Of a stretch of DNA of 64,000 nt, positions 7,498 through 16,576 are shown piece by piece; position 1 is the first letter of the stretch; each line of letters begins with the position of its first letter. The DNA is from JAUZRW01 sp034437755. GTDB taxonomy: Bacteria; Chloroflexota; Anaerolineae; Aggregatilineales; Phototrophicaceae. The notes beneath the pieces were generated by a model. It saw nothing but the letters and a program-made list of their open reading frames with translations, was not told the DNA's origin and made no database searches. The position numbers were made by a program, and so were the translations under genes. The DNA lies in contig DAOTTV010000187.1 in assembly GCA_034437755.1 (NCBI GenBank), positions 7,304-71,303 on the forward strand. Direction: 5' to 3'.

Positions 7498-9150
7498 CTA
7501 TACGGATTGCAATGTGTCCATCATATCATCTTTGCGCCCACGCCGTAGAATCAATCGGATGAGTGTTTTCACGTCATCCATGCCTAACCACGACGTCGCA
7601 ATCAAGAATACGATACCACCAACGATGACCTGCACACCAACCTGCCCGACCGTGAACAACAGGCGACCCTGCAAGCCGAGAAGCGTGAAGATAACCTCAA
7701 CAGCGATCACGGCGAGTGCCATCACCAGACTAGCGACCAGCGTTTTGAGAGTCGTCATCGTCAGCTTGTTCTCGTTGATGCCGTGCCAGCGACGACGCAA
7801 TAACACGAGCAAGACTCCGACTTCAAACATCACACCCAGCGAATTGGCCAGCGCTAACATACTGACGCGCTCTAGCGGGGGTTGTCCCTCTGTCCATGCG
7901 CCCGTCAGCACGACCGACAGCACGAGATTGATCGTCGCACCGCCGAGTGCCGCCCACAGGGGTGTATACGTATCTTTATCGGCATAAAAGCTACGCGCCA
8001 CGACTTCTAACATGCTGTGGACGATCAACCCCAGCGTGAACATACGCAGTGTGCCATAGACTAGCACCGTCGCTGATTCATCGAACGCGCCGCCTTCCAG
8101 CAAACTCAGCAACGGTTGCCCGACCAGAATCAAACCGATGGCCGCCGGAATACTGGCAATCATGATGAAGCTCAACGCGCCGGACATCGCATCGCGCTTG
8201 CCATCCTTATCTTCGATCTCGCTGAATGCCGCCAGCGTCGGGAAGATCACGATACCCATTGCCGTACCGATCAAGGTCTGCGGAATCTGCATCAGTCGCC
8301 AGCCCCAATCTAATGCCGAGACTGCCCCCGTCCCCATACGCGAGGCGATGTTGGTCATCACGATGAAATTGAACTGGAACACGAACAAGCCACCAATGCG
8401 CGGCAACATCAGGCGTGCAACCCGCCATAATTCAGGATCGCCCAGCCCCAATTCAGGGAACCAGCGTACGCCATTGCGGATCAAGCCCGGCACTTGTACC
8501 AGTAAGTGCAATGCCGCCCCCAGCACCGTCCCGATCGCCACGCCATACACGCCGAACGGCTCTAGCAAGAAGACCACGCCAAACAGAATACCAACATCGT
8601 ACATGATGGGGGCGACAGCAGGCAGTAGAAAGTGATTGTGGCTGTGCAAGATACCGCTGAAGATGCCACTAACGGCGAAGATGATCGTGCCCAATAAGAG
8701 CAAGCGCATCATATTGACCGTCTGTATCGCGGTGACATCATCGAAGCCACTGGCGATCACGTTACGCACCAGAAAGGGCGCAAATACAAACACGATACCA
8801 CTGATGATGATCGCCAGCGTGAAAACCACATTCACGACGTGGCTTGCTAGCTTGTAGCCATCGGTCTTAGCGTCCCGCGCCAGATAGCCGCTGAAAATCG
8901 GGATGAAGGCGTGTCCCAGCGCACCACCAGAGATCAAGATCACGATGAGTTCAGGAATGCGATTAGCCGTGACATAGGCATCCCACTCACTGCCAATGCC
9001 GAAGAAACGGGCGATGATCACGGTCTGCACGAGGCTGATCGCTTTCGCAATACCGAACAGCACCATCAACAAAGCGGTCGATTGCACGATATGTTGTGCG
9101 CGTTTTTGCTTGTCGTCAGGCGCGGTCTCAGTCTGCGGTGTCGAAGTCAT
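7498..9150 (-). CDS. murJ: Lipid II flippase MurJ (MviN)
   Basis: A 550-residue polytopic protein with the 14-helix MATE-like layout of MurJ. Diagnostic stretches include ARFFGIGSEWDAYVTANRIP early on, then GALGHAFIPIFSGYL and SRMGTGAVSALDWGWRLMQIP. MurJ moves the peptidoglycan precursor lipid II across the cytoplasmic membrane. The N-terminus has a short polar tail before the first helix. ATG 9150 lies 15 bp after the protease gene with a GAGAG upstream, so the two are cotranscribed. With the rodA-like gene at 13.4-14.7 kb this supports a peptidoglycan-making cell. Confidence 0.92.
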   Translation of the reverse strand: MTSTPQTETAPDDKQKRAQHIVQSTALLMVLFGIAKAISLVQTVIIARFFGIGSEWDAYVTANRIPELIVILISGGALGHAFIPIFSGYLARDAKTDGYKLASHVVNVVFTLAIIISGIVFVFAPFLVRNVIASGFDDVTAIQTVNMMRLLLLGTIIFAVSGIFSGILHSHNHFLLPAVAPIMYDVGILFGVVFLLEPFGVYGVAIGTVLGAALHLLVQVPGLIRNGVRWFPELGLGDPELWRVARLMLPRIGGLFVFQFNFIVMTNIASRMGTGAVSALDWGWRLMQIPQTLIGTAMGIVIFPTLAAFSEIEDKDGKRDAMSGALSFIMIASIPAAIGLILVGQPLLSLLEGGAFDESATVLVYGTLRMFTLGLIVHSMLEVVARSFYADKDTYTPLWAALGGATINLVLSVVLTGAWTEGQPPLERVSMLALANSLGVMFEVGVLLVLLRRRWHGINENKLTMTTLKTLVASLVMALAVIAVEVIFTLLGLQGRLLFTVGQVGVQVIVGGIVFLIATSWLGMDDVKTLIRLILRRGRKDDMMDTLQSV

Positions 9151-9165
9151 GATGCACAGTCTCTC

Positions 9166-10641
9166 TTACGTCAAACGGTCAAGGGCGGTTTGTGCGGCAG
9201 TAAAATTAGGGTTGAATCGCAGAGCCTGGCGCAAGTCGTTGATTGCCTGTTGTGTCTGTCCCTGCTCGGCATACGCGAGTCCACGCCAATAATAGCTCTC
9301 CTCTAGTTCTGGCGTTTGTGTGAGCGTGCTATTCGCCAGTCCGATCAGGTCTTCATAGCGTCCGGCGTTGTAGTAGGCTTTGTAAGCACCGAACTGATAC
9401 CACATCATGCGCCACGGCAAGCCTGCCGCCCGCGCCCGATCAAACGCAGTCGAGGCTTCCTGATAGCGTTCTAGCGCGACGAAAGCCGTGCCGAGATTGT
9501 GCCAAGCATAGCCGTCATCGGTATTCGCGCGGACTTCGCTGTTAGCCGTCTGTAGCGCGATTTCGGCGGCGTTACGTTCATCCCACCACGCGCCCATCAC
9601 TGAGCGCAACAGGGCTTCGTCATTCGGGTTATAGATTACGATGAACGTGCGGTTGAATTGTCGCCATCCTTCATCGATCTCATCGAAGCGTTGCACAACC
9701 CCTTCACCCGCGGTGCCATCGCCCAGAAAAGTATCATAGGCATAAAACACGCGCGAACCGGCATCATATGCCACCAGCGATTGATAATGCCCGATCCAAT
9801 CATAGGCTTCAAAGCGGATACCGCGCTCGATAATCACTGGAAAGCCGTTCGCGATCAAGCTCTGGAGCAATTGTAAATCGCCACCCATCCGATATAGCGC
9901 GTTAACATCGCTATACGTGTTGACAAAATCGACTAGTTCATTCGGGCTGACGTTCTTATCTTCGCGATTGGGGCGCAGGCGTTCCTTAGCGTAATCTTGA
10001 TCACGTTGCCAACCAAAGTAGCTCAAGCCGACGGTGATTGTCGCCGGGCCGCAATTGTTCCACGTCTGTTTCGCCCACGAGAAGCCGGTGTTGCGATGTG
10101 TCGTCGGCACGTTAATCACCGATGAGCCAACCGGTATATCATCATCGGCGGCGCTCTGGCTGATGGGCGTGTTAGTCGGCAAGGGCGTATGAGTCGGTAG
10201 TGGTGTGTTGGTCGGCAACGGTGTGTTAGTCGGTAGCGGCGTGGTGGTCGGCAAAGTCGTCGCCACACTTGCGGGTTGGGTATCGTCGCTATTGTCCGGC
10301 GCCGGTTCAGGCGTACTCGTGCCAATCTGAAAATCGAGCAGATCGAGCGCGGCTTCGTTGGCGGCTTCGTCTAATTCGACCGTCGGCACAACACCGCCAA
10401 CTGGAGTCGGCACTGTCTGCTGGAAGGCTTGCATAAAGGGCAACTCATTGATGACACGCTGTTGCTGTCCATCGCTGAGGACGTTGTTGAAGGCATAGAT
10501 ACCAGCGAAGAACCCCCCAACAGCGATGAAGAAGAGGAGAATCACCCCCCACAACAAGACGCGAGGCGGTGCATCACCATACCCATCATCGAGATCGACG
10601 GGCGGCATCGTTGGTTCTGTTTGTTCATGCGGGTTGCTCAT
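9166..10641 (-). CDS. Membrane-anchored C39-like cysteine peptidase with C-terminal TPRs
   Basis: A 491-residue protein: cytosolic N-terminus, one TM helix (about 29-49), an extracytoplasmic spacer with PTNTPL-type hexapeptide repeats (about 130-160), a papain-like C39_2 domain, and C-terminal tetratricopeptide repeats (about 375-485). Likely catalytic residues are Cys197 in WNNCGPAT, His285 in WIGHYQSL and Asp303 in FYAYDTF. The domain probably cleaves or binds peptides outside the membrane, with the TPRs as a docking surface. It is the first gene of the operon with murJ, so a role at the cell wall is plausible but inferred. Confidence 0.8.
   Translation of the reverse strand: MSNPHEQTEPTMPPVDLDDGYGDAPPRVLLWGVILLFFIAVGGFFAGIYAFNNVLSDGQQQRVINELPFMQAFQQTVPTPVGGVVPTVELDEAANEAALDLLDFQIGTSTPEPAPDNSDDTQPASVATTLPTTTPLPTNTPLPTNTPLPTHTPLPTNTPISQSAADDDIPVGSSVINVPTTHRNTGFSWAKQTWNNCGPATITVGLSYFGWQRDQDYAKERLRPNREDKNVSPNELVDFVNTYSDVNALYRMGGDLQLLQSLIANGFPVIIERGIRFEAYDWIGHYQSLVAYDAGSRVFYAYDTFLGDGTAGEGVVQRFDEIDEGWRQFNRTFIVIYNPNDEALLRSVMGAWWDERNAAEIALQTANSEVRANTDDGYAWHNLGTAFVALERYQEASTAFDRARAAGLPWRMMWYQFGAYKAYYNAGRYEDLIGLANSTLTQTPELEESYYWRGLAYAEQGQTQQAINDLRQALRFNPNFTAAQTALDRLT
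10169..10258 (-). repeat. Five tandem 18-bp repeats encoding a Pro/Thr linker
   Basis: Five consecutive 18-bp units (10169, 10187, 10205, 10223, 10241) encode PTNTPL, PTHTPL or PTTTPL on the minus strand. Units differ mainly at third positions and at one codon. They form the flexible linker between the TM helix and the C39 domain. Such arrays can change copy number by slippage. Confidence 0.8.
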
Positions 10642-10692
10642 GACTGTCTATCCTATTACCGTCAAAATATGCGAAAGTATATCGTCATCATC

Positions 10693-10707
10693 GCCTGTTT
10701 TACAGGC
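10693..10707. promoter_or_regulatory. Short perfect palindrome upstream of the C39-murJ operon
   Basis: GCCTGT-TTT-ACAGGC forms a 6-bp inverted repeat about 52 bp upstream of the start of the C39 peptidase gene, in the 227-bp divergent intergenic region. It could be an operator half-site pair or a 5'-UTR hairpin. There is no further support. Confidence 0.2.
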
Positions 10708-10868
10708 AAATTCTTGCGCGTAGGTTACATACGTTTTTAGTGTGCCACACTTGGTCGCGCTTTAATATGCGCTGGTACTTTGGTTAGCCTATGCTTGCCC
10801 CACGCTATACATGAGCGCGCCTGCTTGCTACAATCCCCCGCGCACATTAATGGGAGAAAGCACAGGAC

Positions 10869-11993
10869 ATGGCGAAGAAAAAGCGCGGACTCGCGGCATA
10901 CCGCGATCAGATTTTTTGGGGGTTTTTGATTACGCTGGCGATTTATATTGGCTTCTTGATCGTTGCTGATTTGACATCCGGCGACAACATCGGACAGACC
11001 TTGGCGCGCTTTCCGCTGGTTCTGATCCTGCCCCTGATTGCCCTACAAACGCTGGTGATCTTTTTACGCTTCATCGAGTGGCAATACTTCCTCGGTGTGA
11101 TTGATGCGCGCCACAAGATCAGCATAGCTGATAGCCTGATTATCTTCGTGTCGAGCTTTACAATGGTCGTCAGCCCCGGCAAAGCCGCCGAATTGCTGAA
11201 GGCTGTCTTACTGAAAGTGAAAACCGGCGTGCCAATCGCCCGCAGTGCGCCGATTGTCATTGCAGAGCGCGTCGTTGATGGGCTGGCGGTGCTGGTCATC
11301 ATGACCGTGATTCTGCTGGTCAGTGGCGATCAACTGAATTTGGGTACATATGACGGAGTCAACTATGACTTGCTGAGTCGCACGTTGATCTTCTCATCGA
11401 CGGCGATGATCGCGATCGGCTTGATCGTCATTCAGATTCAGCCACTCGCTTATTTTTGTCTGGGTATTCTGGCACGGCTTCCGCTGATTAAGCGCCTGCA
11501 CGCCCCCTTGATCGAGTTCTACGAGAGCAGTCGCCAGATTTTCCAGTTGCGCCACGTCATCCCGATGACGCTCGTCGGCGTGAGCATTTATGCGAGCAGT
11601 GGCTTGGGCTTTATCATCGTTCTCTACGGCTTCGGGCTAGAGATCAGCGTCCAGTTGATGCTACAGGCGTTGTTCATTGTTGGCGTAGCATCGGCAGTCG
11701 GCGCATTAAGCTTCGTCCCTAACGGCGCAGGCGTGACCGAAATCTCTAACACGGGGATGTTGTTGGCACTGGTTGCCCCCTTACACCCAATCGTTACGCC
11801 AGCAGTCGCGACGACAGCCGCACTCTTGCAGGGCTTCTTCCACAAGTGGTTTCGGGTGCTGGTCGGGCTGGCAGTGGGCTTCATCTTCCGTGAGCGTATC
11901 TTCACCGATGATTTTGAACAAGCGATTTTGGAGACACAAGACGACAAAGCCAAGCATGATACCCGTACTGACTCGGCACCACACACCGCCTGA
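10869..11993 (+). CDS. Lysylphosphatidylglycerol synthase TM-like (UPF0104) membrane protein
   Basis: A 374-residue polytopic protein (about 8-9 helices) of the UPF0104 / flippase-like family related to the membrane part of MprF. The segment SFTMVVSPGKAAELLKA followed by AERVVDGLAVL is characteristic, as is SFVPNGAGVTEISN near the third quarter. Relatives occur with glycosyltransferases and may move or regulate lipid-linked sugars. There is no aminoacyltransferase domain, so it is not an MprF. The ATG is preceded by GGAGAAAG. It is transcribed alone, divergent from the C39-murJ operon and convergent with the PBP gene. Confidence 0.8.
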   Translation: MAKKKRGLAAYRDQIFWGFLITLAIYIGFLIVADLTSGDNIGQTLARFPLVLILPLIALQTLVIFLRFIEWQYFLGVIDARHKISIADSLIIFVSSFTMVVSPGKAAELLKAVLLKVKTGVPIARSAPIVIAERVVDGLAVLVIMTVILLVSGDQLNLGTYDGVNYDLLSRTLIFSSTAMIAIGLIVIQIQPLAYFCLGILARLPLIKRLHAPLIEFYESSRQIFQLRHVIPMTLVGVSIYASSGLGFIIVLYGFGLEISVQLMLQALFIVGVASAVGALSFVPNGAGVTEISNTGMLLALVAPLHPIVTPAVATTAALLQGFFHKWFRVLVGLAVGFIFRERIFTDDFEQAILETQDDKAKHDTRTDSAPHTA

Positions 11994-12020
11994 TTGCCAC
12001 AAAGCGCAACAGGCACGCAC

Positions 12021-13439
12021 TCAATCCGAGCTAGCATTGTTGGATGCCGCCTGCAAACCAACCCCGCCGATGTGTGCCGCCATGCGGGGGTCGTCCGTAT
12101 CTTCGAGAATGACGGCGATTGCCGCGCCGTTGACTGCATCATAGCGCACGAAGCCAATGAACCATGCCTGCGACTCGTCGCCGCTATATGCCAGCGCCGC
12201 ATGTCCGCCGATGGTCAAACCAGCGCGGGCGGCGGTGGTCGCCGTGCCAATCGTCGTATTCTGGATCATCAGGTCGCGCAAGCGACGCGCTGTGGTGTCG
12301 GTCATCAAGGGCGTTGTCGGCAAGGTACGATTGAGAACTTGCCAGCTCGCATCACTGTGGACAGTCGCCAACGCATACGGTTGGGGCGCGTTGCCCCGAT
12401 TAATCACCGCCGCGCTGACTGCCGCCATCCCTAGCGGACTCACTGTCAAATCGCCCTGACCGAGAATATTAGCGTACAGCCGATCAGCATCCGACAGATC
12501 GCCCGCGCGCGCAGAAGCATCCGTTGTATCAATGGCGATGAAGCCTTCTAAATTAGGCGGTGTATCTAGCTGGAATGCGTCGATAATATCAGCCAGCACA
12601 GCGCTGTTGATGCGCTCGGTCAACAGTGAGAACGGCTTTGGACAAGCGTAAGCATAGGCTTCGGCAAAGGTCAAATCCGATTGTGGCGGCGGCACTCCAC
12701 AGCGCAACGTGAGACCATCCACCTGTAGCGGCTGATCGGCATCCGCGATCACAACGTCGAAGGATTGATTGGTCAAGATGCTGGCAGACATCAGGGGTGT
12801 TTGCAAAACGCCACCAGCCTGATACTGCCCTTGTAAGGCTCGATTGAAGAAGGGATTCCCGTCAGCTGAACTCAAACGTTCCCAATCTGCATCCAGCGTG
12901 TTGGGGTCATAGGTCGGTTGGCTCAACAGCGCGAGGACTTCCCCCTCTGGCACGCTGAGAAGCACGACCGCCCCGCGCCGATCGCCCAGCGCACGGGCGA
13001 GTGTCTGCTGAATGTCGGTATCGAGTGTCAGGCGAATATCGTCGCCCTGTCGTGGACGATGCAAGACATCCTGTGAGAAGTAACTCGCCCAATCTGTCGG
13101 ACGTGTACCGCGCAGGCGTGGATCATACGCCGCTTCTGCGCCGCCTACCCCGTAGCGCAGGCTGAAGTAACCGACAGCGCTATTCATCGCCTCGACGTGA
13201 TACTGCCGTTCGACCTGACCACGCGCATTGATGACCGAATCGACCAACAACACGCCATCACGATCGTAGATGCTCCCGCGTCGGATTGCCGCCGTATCTT
13301 CGACCAGACGCGGGTTATCGTCGCGCTGTAGCAAGCTATCGCGCCCGATAATCGCCCAGTAACCAGCCGATAGCAGAGTCAGCGCGAAAGCGACAATCAT
13401 CAGCGCGAGCAAGCGATTAATCTCACGGGTGACATTCAT
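12021..13439 (-). CDS. Penicillin-binding-protein homologue lacking all catalytic motifs (pseudo-transpeptidase)
   Basis: A 472-residue protein with one N-terminal TM helix (about 10-31), a short PBP dimerisation region (RRGSIYDRDG at 53-62) and a C-terminal transpeptidase fold. Overall it matches PbpA/FtsI-like class B PBPs, including QGQYQAGG, ILGQGDLTVSPLGMA and QAWFIGF. The active site is gone. SxxK is replaced by Gly210-Val-Leu-Gln213, SxN by Ala265-Cys-Pro267, and KTG by His413-Ala-Ala415. It therefore cannot acylate by the known mechanism and probably serves as a structural partner of the RodA/FtsW protein encoded just upstream. Its ATG overlaps that gene's stop by 4 nt, so the pair is co-translated. 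The frame is intact, which argues against simple decay. Confidence 0.85.
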   Translation of the reverse strand: MNVTREINRLLALMIVAFALTLLSAGYWAIIGRDSLLQRDDNPRLVEDTAAIRRGSIYDRDGVLLVDSVINARGQVERQYHVEAMNSAVGYFSLRYGVGGAEAAYDPRLRGTRPTDWASYFSQDVLHRPRQGDDIRLTLDTDIQQTLARALGDRRGAVVLLSVPEGEVLALLSQPTYDPNTLDADWERLSSADGNPFFNRALQGQYQAGGVLQTPLMSASILTNQSFDVVIADADQPLQVDGLTLRCGVPPPQSDLTFAEAYAYACPKPFSLLTERINSAVLADIIDAFQLDTPPNLEGFIAIDTTDASARAGDLSDADRLYANILGQGDLTVSPLGMAAVSAAVINRGNAPQPYALATVHSDASWQVLNRTLPTTPLMTDTTARRLRDLMIQNTTIGTATTAARAGLTIGGHAALAYSGDESQAWFIGFVRYDAVNGAAIAVILEDTDDPRMAAHIGGVGLQAASNNASSD

Positions 13440-14740
13440 GTGCGAGCCTCCGCCGACAAGCGCAAGAGCAAACCAGCGATGATGAAGCTGACCAGCATCG
13501 AACTACCGCCATAGCTGATATACGGGAGCGTGACTCCCGTCAGCGGCAAGAGTTTGAGAACCCCGCCCATAATGAGTAAGCTCTGGATACCGATTAACAG
13601 GCTGAGTCCGATCGTCATCAGCGCGTAGAAGGGGCGTTCCTGATGATGCACCGCCAGTTGTAAACCACGCACGACGAACACCAGCAAGCAACTCATGAGC
13701 GTAGCAACGCCCAGCAAGCCGTATTCTTCGGCTAGTGCCGAGAAGATAAAATCCGAATGTACGACCGGAATATAAGTTGGCGAGCCTTGCCCGATGCCCG
13801 CCCCGAAGACCCCGCCGGCACTGAACGCTAGCAAGCTCTGCACAATCTGATAAGCGCGTCCGTCAGCTTCGACCCAGGGGTTCAACCAGATGTCTACACG
13901 CAGGGCGACCACGCTGAACAACTGATAAGCGACCAGGCCGGCGATCAGTAACAGCACCGCCCCGCTGATGAGGATGAAGGTCTCGCCGCTAGCAACGTAG
14001 AGCAGGACTAGAAAGACCACGAAGAAGATCGCGGCCGTGCCTAGATCGCGTTGCCAGACGACGATGATCACGGCGAGCGACCACATCAACAGCACCGGCC
14101 CCAGAATACGCGGCGACAACCACGCCCGTTTGGATTCCACTTGACTGAGGCGTGCCTGTGCGCGCAAAGCCGGATATTGCTCGGCGAGATAACTGGCGAG
14201 GAAGGCCACCAGAATCACCTTGAGTGCTTCTGATGGTTGAAAGTAGATTGCGCCGACCTGTAGCCATAACTGCGGCGATCCCGCTAAACCGGACGGATTG
14301 CGCCCCAGCAAAATCGTGCTGACGAGCAAGACCAAGCCGACGCTCAAAATCAGATAGCGATAGGCTTTGAGCCAGCGCAACCACTGCGGCATAATCGCTG
14401 TGACCAGCAATGTTCCCGTCGCTAGTGCCAGCCATATCGTCTGCCGATCAGCGAAGTTGGGCGCGAGGCGGTCGATCAACACCAGCCCCCAACCACTCAT
14501 GAACATCACCAGCGCGAAGAGAAGCGGGTCACGCCGGGGCAGATAACGCGCCAGCACCGCCGCACCCCCCCACGCGCACAACAGCCACACACTCAGATGA
14601 AGCCAGTGGGCGAGGCGTGCGCCATCTTGTAAGGCTAATGCTGAGAAATTGACGAGCATGAAGCCCGTCGCAATCATCAGCAGAACGCGCTCGATCAAGC
14701 GCGATTCCTGTAGGGAGCGGTGCGCGTGCATGGCTATCAT
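13436..14740 (-). CDS. SEDS-family peptidoglycan glycosyltransferase (RodA/FtsW-like)
   Basis: A 434-residue polytopic SEDS protein. Family signatures are present: YFQPSEALK (167-174), the catalytic Asp232 in WQRDLGTA, VHSDFIFSALAEEYGLLG, and TGVTLPYISYGGSS near the C-terminus. The enzyme polymerises lipid II into glycan strands at the outer face of the membrane. It is preceded by mtnP with an ATGA overlap and followed, again with an ATGA overlap, by the inactive PBP, giving a SEDS-PBP pair. Whether it acts in elongation or division cannot be told from sequence; the FHA genes nearby favour comparison with actinobacterial RodA. Confidence 0.9.
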   Translation of the reverse strand: MIAMHAHRSLQESRLIERVLLMIATGFMLVNFSALALQDGARLAHWLHLSVWLLCAWGGAAVLARYLPRRDPLLFALVMFMSGWGLVLIDRLAPNFADRQTIWLALATGTLLVTAIMPQWLRWLKAYRYLILSVGLVLLVSTILLGRNPSGLAGSPQLWLQVGAIYFQPSEALKVILVAFLASYLAEQYPALRAQARLSQVESKRAWLSPRILGPVLLMWSLAVIIVVWQRDLGTAAIFFVVFLVLLYVASGETFILISGAVLLLIAGLVAYQLFSVVALRVDIWLNPWVEADGRAYQIVQSLLAFSAGGVFGAGIGQGSPTYIPVVHSDFIFSALAEEYGLLGVATLMSCLLVFVVRGLQLAVHHQERPFYALMTIGLSLLIGIQSLLIMGGVLKLLPLTGVTLPYISYGGSSMLVSFIIAGLLLRLSAEART

Positions 14741-15615
14741 GAGTCCTGCTTGAGAACCCGCGTCAAGAGCGGTTTGAGCGTCTCGATCGTCGTCGGGTCG
14801 AGGGCATCATGGGCCGTTGTGATCGCCGTATCTAACGCGGTGTGCGATGCTGTCACGGCATCGACATCCAGATGCTCGACCGCATGCGCGATCGCCTGCG
14901 TCACAGTGGCGATGTTCTCCTGTAGCTGGGCAATCACCATCTCGACTGTAACCGGTGCTTCGCTCTCATGCCATGAATCATAATCGGTGATGTGAGCCAT
15001 CGTTGCATAAGCGATCTCAGCTTCGCGCGCGAGGAAGGCTTCCGGTGCGGTCGTCATACCGATGATGTCGCATCCCCACTGCCGGAAAATGAGGCTCTCG
15101 GCTTTAGTGGCGAAGCGCGGCCCATCTTCGATCAAGAACACGCCGCCATCGTGCGCGATGCCATCGCTCGCCTGCACCGCCGTGACCAACTGCGCGCGCA
15201 ATGTCTCGTCGAAGGGTTCTGCAACTGAGATATGCGCGACGACCCCCTCGTGGAAGAACGAACGCTCGCGCTTACCAATCGTATAATCGAAGAGTTGATC
15301 GGGCATGACAATATGCCCCGGCGCGTAGGCATCCTGTAAGCTACCACAGGCGTTGACCGAGATAATCCAGCGAACACCCAGCGATTTCAGCGCGTAGATA
15401 TTCGCCCGTTGCGGGATCGCCGCCGGTGATTTGATGTGACCTTCGCCGTGACGGGGCAAGAACGCAACCCGTTTACCGTGCAGTGTGCCAACGACAATAT
15501 CGCCGCTTGGTTTGCCAAAAGGGGTGTCGATGCTATGGCGCGTCTTATCGCTGATGTCGGGCATATTATATAAGCCCGAGCCACCAATCACACCAATTTT
15601 TATCGAGTCAGTCAT
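14737..15615 (-). CDS. mtnP: S-methyl-5'-thioadenosine phosphorylase
   Basis: A 292-residue trimeric-type nucleoside phosphorylase. The N-terminus IGVIGGSGLYNMPD is the phosphate-site strand. PRHGEGH, IEDGPRFATKAES and GMTTAPEAFLAREAEI followed by TDYDSWHE match MTAP enzymes, including the Asp of the purine site. It cleaves methylthioadenosine, a by-product of SAM use, to adenine and methylthioribose-1-phosphate. It overlaps the start of the rodA-like gene by 4 nt, placing a salvage enzyme inside a cell-wall operon; that pairing is unusual and may only reflect cotranscription. Confidence 0.92.
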   Translation of the reverse strand: MTDSIKIGVIGGSGLYNMPDISDKTRHSIDTPFGKPSGDIVVGTLHGKRVAFLPRHGEGHIKSPAAIPQRANIYALKSLGVRWIISVNACGSLQDAYAPGHIVMPDQLFDYTIGKRERSFFHEGVVAHISVAEPFDETLRAQLVTAVQASDGIAHDGGVFLIEDGPRFATKAESLIFRQWGCDIIGMTTAPEAFLAREAEIAYATMAHITDYDSWHESEAPVTVEMVIAQLQENIATVTQAIAHAVEHLDVDAVTASHTALDTAITTAHDALDPTTIETLKPLLTRVLKQDS

Positions 15616-15696
15616 AACACTTCTTCCTTGTTTCTTGGTTTCTTGTTCGTTATCGGTTGTATGTATTGTGTCAGTTACGGTTGCGTCAGCGCGTGT

Positions 15697-16488
15697 CTAC
15701 ATCGTCGCCAAAATCGCGCCGCCGTCAACCGGCAAAGCCACGCCAGTGATGAAGCCACCTGCTGGCGAACACAAAAACACCGCCGCGTTGGCGAATTCTG
15801 CCACGGTGCCAATGCGCCCTAGCGGTATCGACTGTGCGGTTTTCTCGCGTTCAGCATCGGGAGTCGTGTTATTTTTCTCAGCACGGGCGGCCATCAAGTT
15901 GTCGATGCGTCCGGTCTCGGTTGTGCCGGGCAAGATACTGTTGAAGCGAATCCCCGCATTGCCTAGCTCTAAAGAGAGCGTGTTCATCAAGCCGACGACT
16001 GCCGGACGAATCGTATTCGAGAGCGTGAGATTGGTCACAGGTTGCTTTGCCGCGACGGACACGATTGCTAGCACCGCCGCCCGTTGCGATTGCTTGAGGT
16101 GCGGCAAACTCGCCCGCACTAAATTCACCGCGCTGAGCAAGGTCAAATCAACTGCCGCCCGCCAATCCTCATCAGCAAAATCTTCGAATGTTCCAGCGGG
16201 CGGGCCACCGGCGTTCGTCACCACAATATCCAACCCACCGAGCATCGTCGCCGCGTTACTCACCAGTTTCCCAGCGGATTCACGTTGGCTGACATCAGCG
16301 GCATGAGTGAAGACCGGATTGCCTGTCTCCGCGACAATATCGCCGGCTGTCGTCTGCAAGCTCTCCAGATTGCGGCTGTTAATCACGAGGCTCGCCCCTT
16401 CACGGCTGAATTGTCGTGCAGTCGCCGCGCCCAATCCTGCGCTCGCGGCTGTGACAAGCACCCGTGCGCCACGTAGTTGTAAATTCAT
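15697..16488 (-). CDS. SDR-family oxidoreductase with altered catalytic tetrad
   Basis: A 263-residue Rossmann protein from ATG 16488, chosen because AAGGA lies 8 nt upstream; the longer frame would use TTG 16515 or ATG 16497. The cofactor motif is TAASAGLG (13-20) and the NAG motif is at 92-94. Ser144 fits the catalytic Ser. The usual YxxxK is replaced by Ser157-x-x-x-Arg161 (LSNTIR), as in a described group of FabG-like SDRs that lack the canonical tetrad. It may be a non-classical reductase or a nucleotide-binding regulator. It lies between fhaB and mtnP on the same strand with gaps of 88 and 81 bp. Confidence 0.8.
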   Translation of the reverse strand: MNLQLRGARVLVTAASAGLGAATARQFSREGASLVINSRNLESLQTTAGDIVAETGNPVFTHAADVSQRESAGKLVSNAATMLGGLDIVVTNAGGPPAGTFEDFADEDWRAAVDLTLLSAVNLVRASLPHLKQSQRAAVLAIVSVAAKQPVTNLTLSNTIRPAVVGLMNTLSLELGNAGIRFNSILPGTTETGRIDNLMAARAEKNNTTPDAEREKTAQSIPLGRIGTVAEFANAAVFLCSPAGGFITGVALPVDGGAILATM

Positions 16489-16576
16489 CTTGCTCATCCT
16501 TGTGCTTATGGTCAAAGTCGCTCACATTTTAACGGAATACCACCCGACAGGCGACGCATCCGCTCATCAGCGCGGA

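Noticed and set aside
15485..16306. Long plus-strand ORF (273 codons) opposite mtnP and the SDR gene
   Set aside because: It is the antisense shadow of two well-supported genes, runs across both of them and their gap, and its composition resembles no protein family.
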